Origin: Allolobophora icterica
Taxonomy: Eukaryota > Annelida > Clitellata > Crassiclitellata > Lumbricidae
DNA length: 64,000 bases
Assembly: GCA_963556255.1 (NCBI GenBank)
Contig: OY744605.1
Coordinates: forward strand, 71,873,713-71,937,712
Reading direction: 5' to 3'
Under the pieces are notes generated by a model that had not been told where the DNA came from, did no database searches, and saw only the letters and a list, made by a program, of their open reading frames with translations. The translations under genes and the position numbers were made by a program. The first letter of the stretch is position 1, and each line of letters starts with the position of its first letter. Below, piece after piece: positions 12,960 through 22,398 of this stretch.

Positions 12960-15900
12960 ACAGCGATCTTTGACCGGGATGCATTTCTACAGTTTCGAGC
13001 TTTTCACTCGAAACCTTCACTACTGTGTCGGTGTGGGCATGACACACCCAGTGTGAGGCTTCGCGTCCCCCGTTTTCACCGCTACCATGGTGTCCAGGGC
13101 CAAAAACTACCCGGCCAATGCATTTTTAGCTGGTAAAAAACACTTACACTCAACCTATTTTCACTCGCCAGATGGCGCCGCCGGGTTAAGCAGCTACAGT
13201 ACGGATTCGCTAGAGGGATTGAAACTTTCACTGAACTAAACCCGCCGGGTTAAGCAGTGTTTTGTTGCTAATAAGCTAGAAGGATTGAAACACCAAAAAC
13301 GCCGGGTTAAGCAGTTTCGCGTCCCCCGTTTTGACCGCTACCATGGTGTCCCGGCCCAAAACCTCCGAAACCCGGGCAACGCCGGGTAAAGCAGCTAGTA
13401 TACAATATGCATTGATTATTAAATCGCACAGATCATATAGGAAACAAACAAGTGACTTCAAATGAAGATTCAATAACTATTATACAACTATAATTCTTTA
13501 AATCCGTTTTAGAAAACGGGGAATCGGGCGATGAAAATGAAAGCAAGTTTTCGGCTTGTGCATGGCCTAACTCAGTTGGCCCGTTTAAACCCGTTAAGCT
13601 CGTTCGTTTCAGCCTGTTCACCACCTAAGTAAATTAGTTTAAGCCCGTTTTAAGCCGTTAGTTTAAAATAGCAGCCGTTTACGATATATTTAAATTTACG
13701 TTGAATTACGTGTGAAACGAACGTCCGTTGAAATGTCGCCATTTGTAAACAGTGACGTCATTGGTCACGAGGAGCGTAACATAAAGTTCAATTCATGACT
13801 TCATGACATTTCTCTTTGTTTAGATTATTAATAACAATACCGTAACTACACAATAACAACAATGCACTTCAAAGAGCTATGGTCCACTGAGCAATAGTCC
13901 TACAAGCGATGGTCATATATGGGCGATAGTCTGTATACCGGGTGCCACACCTTTTCAGGTCCCCGTGTACGGACCGTGCTATCCTGAGATTTAAATCTCA
14001 GAAATAAGCCACCATCCGGAGGCGAACCGCGATCCGCACGCAGTCGCGCAACCGGAACACAGCTGTGTAGACTCTTTTGTCTCAAGTTATGAGACGCAAA
14101 ATCCGAGGATCCCGTACAGAGGCCAACAAACTGGACCTGAAGAGGTGCGGGGGTCGAACCCTCAAGACTCCGTCGTCTAATGACATTCCCTGTCATTTTT
14201 ATAGCGCCTTCTTGAGAATATCAGAACGAAAGCGATGTATAGATCTCCTGCTACAAGGGAGCATGCTTAGGTATCTAAATGCTCCTTAATGCCATTTAGT
14301 TTTGCCCTATGTCCGTGTTCGTACTCCTCTCTGTCCGTTTAAGTACGTCTTAGTTGTTCTCTACTCCTACGCCGCTTAACCTGATATATTGTCGTCGATT
14401 GACTGTAATACGTATTCATCACATTCGTCCAACGATGACGACGACGATGATAATAAAGTGCTTTGTCGTTGTCGCTATGCTCGAGTAGGGCAGGGTACGG
14501 TTGCGTAGGGTACTATAGTATATATACAGGGTGGGCCATTAAAACGAGATCATCGCGTACGATCGTGTTTAAAATGTCAAACTGTGTTTTGAATAAATCG
14601 TAAGCAACTACATTATTCCACGATATACTTACTTAAAATAAGTAAGTTATTTCGTCAACTTCCGGTCGCCATCTTTATTGTGAAGCAAAATTTACAACTT
14701 AAAGCATACAAACGCGTGATCGGGAAGGTGATAAACGAAGGCTGTGAATTAAAACGTCTGCAACGAAGTCAGCAGCTACTTGAAATGTTTCCTAACGAGA
14801 GAAGAGTACGAAGCATTTGGTTGACAGAGAAAATGACATTTACAGTTGCCACACCAGTTAATTCTCGTGTATATTCTGATGCAAGAAAGAAGAAGCAAAC
14901 TTCAGCAACAAGACTCGTATGTGAACGTGAACATTTCAATCGCAGCATCATGGTTTCGGTCGGTGTGTCTCGGATGGGAAAAAATAATGTACATGTAATT
15001 TTCTCAACCCGAAGTCAAAGTAAACAGTAAATACTATTGTGATCACGTTCTAGAAAATGGTTTACTTCCTGATATTCGAGCAAGATGTAATCGTTATAAT
15101 TGGAAGTTGCAGCAGGACGGAGTTCCTTCACACACAGCAAGAAACACTGTCACCTTCATCGAACTAGACATCTGGCCCCTAAACAGCCCAGACCTAAATC
15201 CGGTAGACTATGCTATTTGGGGTTCTCTCCAACAAAAGTCTACCTTCGTGGTAAATTTACAATAGAACAACTGAAATTGGCCATTGTTGAGGAGTGGCGA
15301 AAATGTCCCAGCGATTTATAGACAGGAACATTAACGAGGGTGCAGAGGTTTAGAGAAATATTTTCAGAACCGAGGCGGACATACAGAATATAATTTCTGA
15401 TTTCCTTAAAATTAACAGTTAGCACAAATTACTTGCATTTTGACAAGAAAAAATATAATAAATAAATAAATAATTCAGATTGAACGAGAAGATCTCATAT
15501 TTAATGGCCCACCCTGTAGGATAGGATAATTTAGAGGAGGGTAGAATGGGTTAGTTTGGTTAGGCTTTGTTAGGTTAGGGTAAGGAAGGGATGAATAGGG
15601 TATAGGTACGGTAGGGTAGGTTTGGTAGGGCACCTTAGGGTAAGATTGGGTAGAGTATTATTTGGCCTATTTGGAATCACTGAAATGGAAAAACGTCGGT
15701 TTTCTGCATCTTGAATTATAATTGTACTTATTATTAAAATTTTATTATTTATTTAGTCAGTTATTAGTTTTATAGTTATCCGCGTACTTAAACAATGTTC
15801 AGGTGGCATCAGGTCACAATGACCAGAGGTGCCTTTACAGAAAATGGGGCCCTAGGCGCAAACAGTTTTGTGGGCCCTTCTGAACGTTTATACTGAGTCT

Positions 15901-18900
15901 GAAACTCTGGTGGCGTTCAGCCAATCATGTGCAAAACCCACGAGTTGAACTTGAAGCCGTTTTGTGAGTGTTATTGACCCTGTAATTATGATTACTTATA
16001 GAAGCTATTTCAAGGAATGTGAAGTTATTTGGTTTAATGTTATATTTAATAATTGAAAAATATTTTCATTCGTTTTGGGCCCTATAGGCGCACGCCTAGT
16101 GCGCCTACGTGTAAAGTTGACGCGCCTCTGACAATGACCTATCTTTCCTTCCTCCAATTGTCTTTTGCTTAATGAGCATTAAGTAAGGAGACAAAGACAC
16201 GGTATTCGGAATTTATTAGGCGCCTCTATGAGCACCTTAGTCCGTGTCAGTTCAGAATTTGTTAAATAGTCTAACCAGTTTACGTAGTCTTTCAATGCAT
16301 TGTGTGTTTGCTTTTTAAACAGGTAAATGCCGAGGCAAGTGGTTAATACACGCCTGTGGAGGAGGTAAGCTCATCTATATTCATTACGTAATTCGTCTTT
16401 ATTCATGACGTCATTCACGTGACTCATGGTCTGGAGTTCGAATCCGGTTTAGGGAGGGAATTTTTGCAATATAATCTCGACTTCTATGGCGCCGTAATAG
16501 TAGCCTAATGCACGAGGCGCCAACTGATGTGCTTTTCAAGTGAAACCTTAAACAGAAATCGTGATCCATTGGAGAAATCTAGAAGGTCTACGAAACGAGA
16601 GATCAGAGTAAAAAAACTCATTAGCAAGTCGAAGCAGAGGAGTCGAAGATATCGACCCGAATGGCATTATTAAAGAACTGAAAGCAGAACAGGACTGAGA
16701 AATGGATCTCAGATCTTCACACTCGCTACTGAGAAGTGAACGACTGACATTTCAACACTATCCCAGTGCCAGGAAAAGATAAGTCAAAGGATCCATTGAT
16801 GTAACGAAATATTATTTGGTATAAGAGGTGATCAAGGAGCATATGATGGATCGGCTAATACAAATGGAATACCTTGTCAACTATAAGGCAAAGCAATGCG
16901 TTGTCGTTCGAATGTGCAACCAGTAGGAATCGGTTGTCCATCACTAGTTGTAAGTTGTTTCTCCCTAAGGCTCAGATTTGTATTAGCGTATACACGCTTT
17001 TGAGATTGAGAACAGGCGCCTCATATACGTAGCCTAAATATGTATGCATGTGTAATGTAGCATAATGCAGTCTGATGTGGTACGAGACGATCAATGAAGT
17101 CAGATAGTTGACAATAATCGGACCTTGATCTAAATGTCAACATTATTTTTTCTTTCAAGCCCTATTTACGTATTTAATTTCTATGTATTCGTGTACACAA
17201 TGCATGTATATAGGCCTAAGCATGCATTTATATGCATGCATATGCGTATTCGTGCATGCATTTATTTGTCTGTTTTTGTTTAAAACATTTTCAATAGAGG
17301 GGCTTCGAGTCCGAGTCCAAGTAAGAGTCATGACAGTCCGAGTCAAAGTCCGAGTCCAAGTCCGTAGAAAATCGGTCTCGAGTCGGACTCGAGTCCGTGG
17401 CCGGGCTCGAGTACTACATCACTGTAGAGTGACCCAGTTAAACAGCGTTCTTTTCCTGATCACCCAAAGCGCTAGATAACTTGTTATTCTATTTTTCAAA
17501 ATAAGCTTTCGTGCAACGCTGAAAAATTCTGCGCTCTAGGCTACAAAAATAGTGTTATCCACGCTTCCCTTAATTTATCCAACAGCCTGTGAAAAGATAT
17601 TAATTAAACACGGAAATGGATCTAAAACAACTCCGCTGGAGGCAGAGTCAACACCGGTGTTGACTAATAACAAGGACAATTTCTAGAGCGCCGTATTACG
17701 CGACCATGCCGCTACAAGGGCGCTGTAAGGTGATGCCATACCTGTATTATTTAGTGTGAGATCACTCTTGTATTGCTTCCGATATCAACTATCCGGGAAG
17801 CCTTGACAAGTATTTCGTACCTTGTATTATCCCTCTTGATCCAGCCAGATTTGCTGATGTAAGCCATGCGATAGGTCATGACTCAATGCCGGCATTCATT
17901 ACAAAGGACTACAACTTATCGCAGAACCCGAAGGCTAATTAGTATGCATTCATGGAGGACGTCAATGGACGATTACCACTTAGCACTGGACCCGGCGATA
18001 ATTAATATTCATTGAGAGATGACGACAGCGCTGAGTAAGATGTCTCGATCTATCAGTTGTGGCTAGATGCGTCTTTCGAGCGGCATGGTCAGCAAGTGGA
18101 GTGTCCTAAGATGGAGCTATATGAAAAGGTTTAGATGCAAGTGTGCACTCTTTATTGGCAGTTATTAATGTATTTGAACTCACTAGCATTGAGGATTGTG
18201 CTTCAGCTATTATAACATACATGGATACATCAATACATGCAGCCATACATACATACATAATCCATGCATTAATAATTTCATATATACATACGTATATACA
18301 TACATATATACATACATATATACATGCATATATACATACATACATATATGCATACATGCATAGGCCTACATACATACATACATACATACATACATACATA
18401 CATACATACATACATACATACATACATACATACATACATACATACATACATACATACATACATACATACATACATACGTTCATGCGTGAATACATACATA
18501 CATAAACTACATACTTGCATGCATTAAACGAATAAAAGCGATATCTAAATTTAGAATACTGTTATGACCTTTGCAGGAAACGGGAAGCGATCGGACGGGC
18601 GTATCGCGCATGCGCCATTGGACCGGAAATTGGGCATCTTCCTCGGATGGCGAGAACCAGACGCAAGATCTGAGCAGACGACGGAGGACGAGCGAGGATC
18701 ATCGATCCAGATGGGCGGATCGAACGAAGAGGATCTGATGGGAGGAGGACTGGATAGCAAGGCAGTACGTAGCGACCCCGGTGTTTTGGACGATGATGTA
18801 ATCCTGCGATCGGCGGATCTGGAACGGACGTCGGAGAACAGCATGGACCTCACGGGTGATGTGGATCAGACGGAAGAAGATCAAGAAGAGGATCGAGAGG

Positions 18901-21900
18901 AGGATCAAGAGGAGGACGAGGATCAAGGAGACGATCGAAATGATCGACTACTAAGAGACTTCTGGCAACGATTTGTAAGTATTATAGGCTATAAGGCTGT
19001 AATTGCAACCGTATTAAGTGTCGTTGTTATTCTAATTGCAAATGAAATTAATGTTTAACTGTAAATGTAAATGCGTATATAATCGTTGCATTGCAAATTT
19101 AATTGCAATTGTAATTAAAATAAAATTGCAACAGTTATTGTAACTGTAACTGTTATTGTAAATGGTTCTAGGACAATCGCTTATAGGACCATTGCTCATA
19201 GGACTATATCACTCATAATAACGATCGCTCATAGGGTCTTTCACTCAGGGCATGTTTTAAGGAAAATTTATCACTGCACATGGTGAGCGCCGGAGCGCAT
19301 AAAAATCATAAATGATTACGAATTACAAGTCTTTTCGTGGACACACAGCTGTTAACAGCCTTTCATCACTGCACATTTTGTGCTTCATTGCACGTTAAAA
19401 CAATCCCTGCTTTCACTCATAGGACTATCGCTCATAAGCTGTTTTGAACAAGCAGAAGTCTTTTCTACTACAAGCTGCGACCTGTGTCGTTCATCCTCCC
19501 AAAAAATGTATTCAATGCTGCAAAAGCGAGTGGAAGGAGCGGTTGCGGCATACAGTAAAACCGAAATCCTTGCTTACCTTCGGGCTATGTCTCACCTTTC
19601 TCACAAGGAACTCGATATGTTATTGCTTTACTGATTTTTACTCAACTGTTTCTTATCTAGTTCTGAAACAGTTTAGTTCGTACCTTGGATTAAATGTCAT
19701 TGGGATTAACTGTCATAGGGACTAAGTGTCATAGGGACTAAGTGTCATAGGTATTATTTGACCGGTATTAACTGTCGTGGTATTAAGTGTCACGGTATTA
19801 AATGTCACCAAACCGGTAGATTCTGACGATTATTAAGTATAGTTAGACGTTCAGGAGTCGACGTCTCTAATATTAAAGTGACTGACCTGTTGTCAGTTGG
19901 TTGTCGGTCGACGGTTGGCTCAGGCTGTCGGTCGACGGTTGGCTCAGGCTGTCGGTCGACGGTTGGCTCAGGCTGTCGGTCGACGGTTGGCTCAGGCTGT
20001 CGGTCGACGGTTGGCTCAGGCTGTCGGTCGACGGTTGGCTCAGGCTGTCGGTCGACGGTTGGCTCAGGCTGTCGGTCGACGGTTGGCTCAGGCTGTCGGT
20101 CGACGGTTGGCTCAGGCTGTCGGTCGACGGTTGGTCAGGCTGTCGGTCGACGGTTGGCTCAGGCTGTCGGTCGACGGTTGGCTCAGGCTGTCGGTCGACG
20201 GTTGGCTCAGGCTGTCGGTCGACGGTTGGTTCAGGCTGTCGGTCGACGGTTGGCTCAGGCTGTCGGTCGACGGTTGGCTCAGGCTGTCGGTCGACGGTTG
20301 GGTCGTTATCATGAGATGCGTCAACGGAAATCAGTCCACTCTGAGTCATGTCTGCTAAAGCCAGCCACCTTTAATTGTGGCGACATAAGTCGTCTAAACG
20401 ACAATGGCGCATCTAACGGGTTAATTCGACATTGATCCAAGACTTTCACGGAAGATCATACGCCCTAATTATTCTTCTGATTATTCAAATCAGTCTACTG
20501 AAATTTGTTAAAATTTTGCTTTCTCAGATTGTTATTATTATTTTTCCGGGATTTGTTAAGATAATTTTTTTAATTGATGAGATTTTATGACCTTTTAAGT
20601 TTCATACTTTTATCATGATCTTCTATATAATATAGCTTGCAAGTTTAGTTGGCAACCTTTGCCGAAGCCATTTGCGAGCCAAGTTGCCAACTCAATGGCG
20701 CCCACAAAAAAATCAAATGTGCCATGGCCGGATTGATTGCCATCCCTCCCACAGATTCAGCCTTTGAAGTGTGTGATTTTAAGCCGTATACTTTAGCTTT
20801 GAATACATCTGAAGCAGTCACTGCACATGTTGCTAGGCGAAATAGTTTTAATCCTTGAGATTCAATCGCAATTTGTGTAGCGCTGCAAATGATCTACTTG
20901 CGTAAGATGACATGTCGACTTAGGAGCGTCTATAGAAACTCGTCTAGTAATTATGATCGATTCCATAGCAATGGAAAGCGCTGGTTAAAGCTCCTGAATA
21001 AGAACATTAGCGTAGGCCTACCATATAGTGGCTTGATTAAGAAGATAGTACAAGGTAAGGCAAGAGAAAACAAGAGTATGTAATAGGGTAAGAGGTAATG
21101 TGACGCGGTGTAAGATAAGGTAATGCAAGGTAAAATGTAAATGTAAATGTAAATCTCCGAAATTTCTAATGTAAATGTAAATCTCCGAAATTTCTCAGCG
21201 CCACACAAAAGCCACGTCAGGGAGACCAGCTTATTCACCGGCGCTATATCAAATCAAGTCCGCAATAGCCATGTCCGCCTTATCCGTTCCGGTGCCAGGT
21301 CAGAGTCCGGGAGGTCATGTAAGGTAATGTAAAGGTAACGGAAGGTAAAGCATGGTAGTGGAGATGAGTAAGATAAATAATATTGTAGTTTGTGGTATGA
21401 ATGGTAGTTTGTTGTTTGTGGTATATGAGTAGTAGTTTGTGGTATGAATGTAGTTTCGGGTATGAATAGTAGTTTGTGGTATGAATGGTAGTAGTTTCTG
21501 GTATGGCTGCTTTAAGGAAAGTATTGTATGAAGGTTACACTGCTTGATAATATTGGTATTTGCATTGGCAATACATTTCCAGTGTTGTTAACAGCCCTGG
21601 TGACGAAAGTGAGATAAGGTACTCGAAGGTAACGCAAGGTACGGAAAACTGGTGTAATGTAAGGTAAATAAGTGAGGCCAATGAATGGAAGGTAAGCTAA
21701 GGTAAGATCAAGTAAAACAAGATAAAACAATGTAAGGTAAGTTAATGTGAAGACACGTTCTGGTAATGCGTGATAACGTTGAGTAAGTTAGTCTAAAGTG
21801 AGATACGGTCAGGGAAAATTTCGGAGTGGTAAGAAGTTCAGGTCAATATCATAAATAATTAATTTACGCAACTGTTTGAAACACGTCAGAACCCACGGAA

Positions 21901-22364
21901 CCACCATAAACATCGAGCTCATTAATTTGTTTATTAGAAGCTAATCATTAAAAGCTTAAAAGTTCGAACAACAATAATTCAAATATCCGCCATAATTCGA
22001 GCAGATCACGTCAACGTTTTATGTCGACCGCCGCCCTCAGCAGTTAACGACCTACCGTGCTAGATCATCTCGATCCTGTATTATCGCCCTCGTCAGGTCA
22101 GACCCTCACGTCAGCCCAGGTTTTCTGGAGTGCTACGTTAATGTTCTTATCTGAAAAGCTGTTTATCCTAATCTCCTGCTGGTCGGTCGGGCGGGCGGTC
22201 TGTATCACGTGACGTGTCCCGGATGTAATACATAGTGGACTTAACGGATGTGTGTAACTCTACGGAAACAGATGGGTGCAGTGGCCTTAAATGTTGGCAA
22301 TATTTCACCGCGCCTACGAAGTCTCTGTGGTGTAGGACAATCGCTCTGCCACTGGCTCTCATCT

Positions 22365-22398
<34 letters not shown>

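Noticed and set aside
15530..15660. Interstitial telomeric repeat
   Set aside because: GGTTAG-like words are irregular; there is no run of TTAGGG.
19873..20435. Repeat protein QPEPTVDR / QPSTDSLS
   Set aside because: Explained by the 24-bp minisatellite, which is open in nearly every frame.
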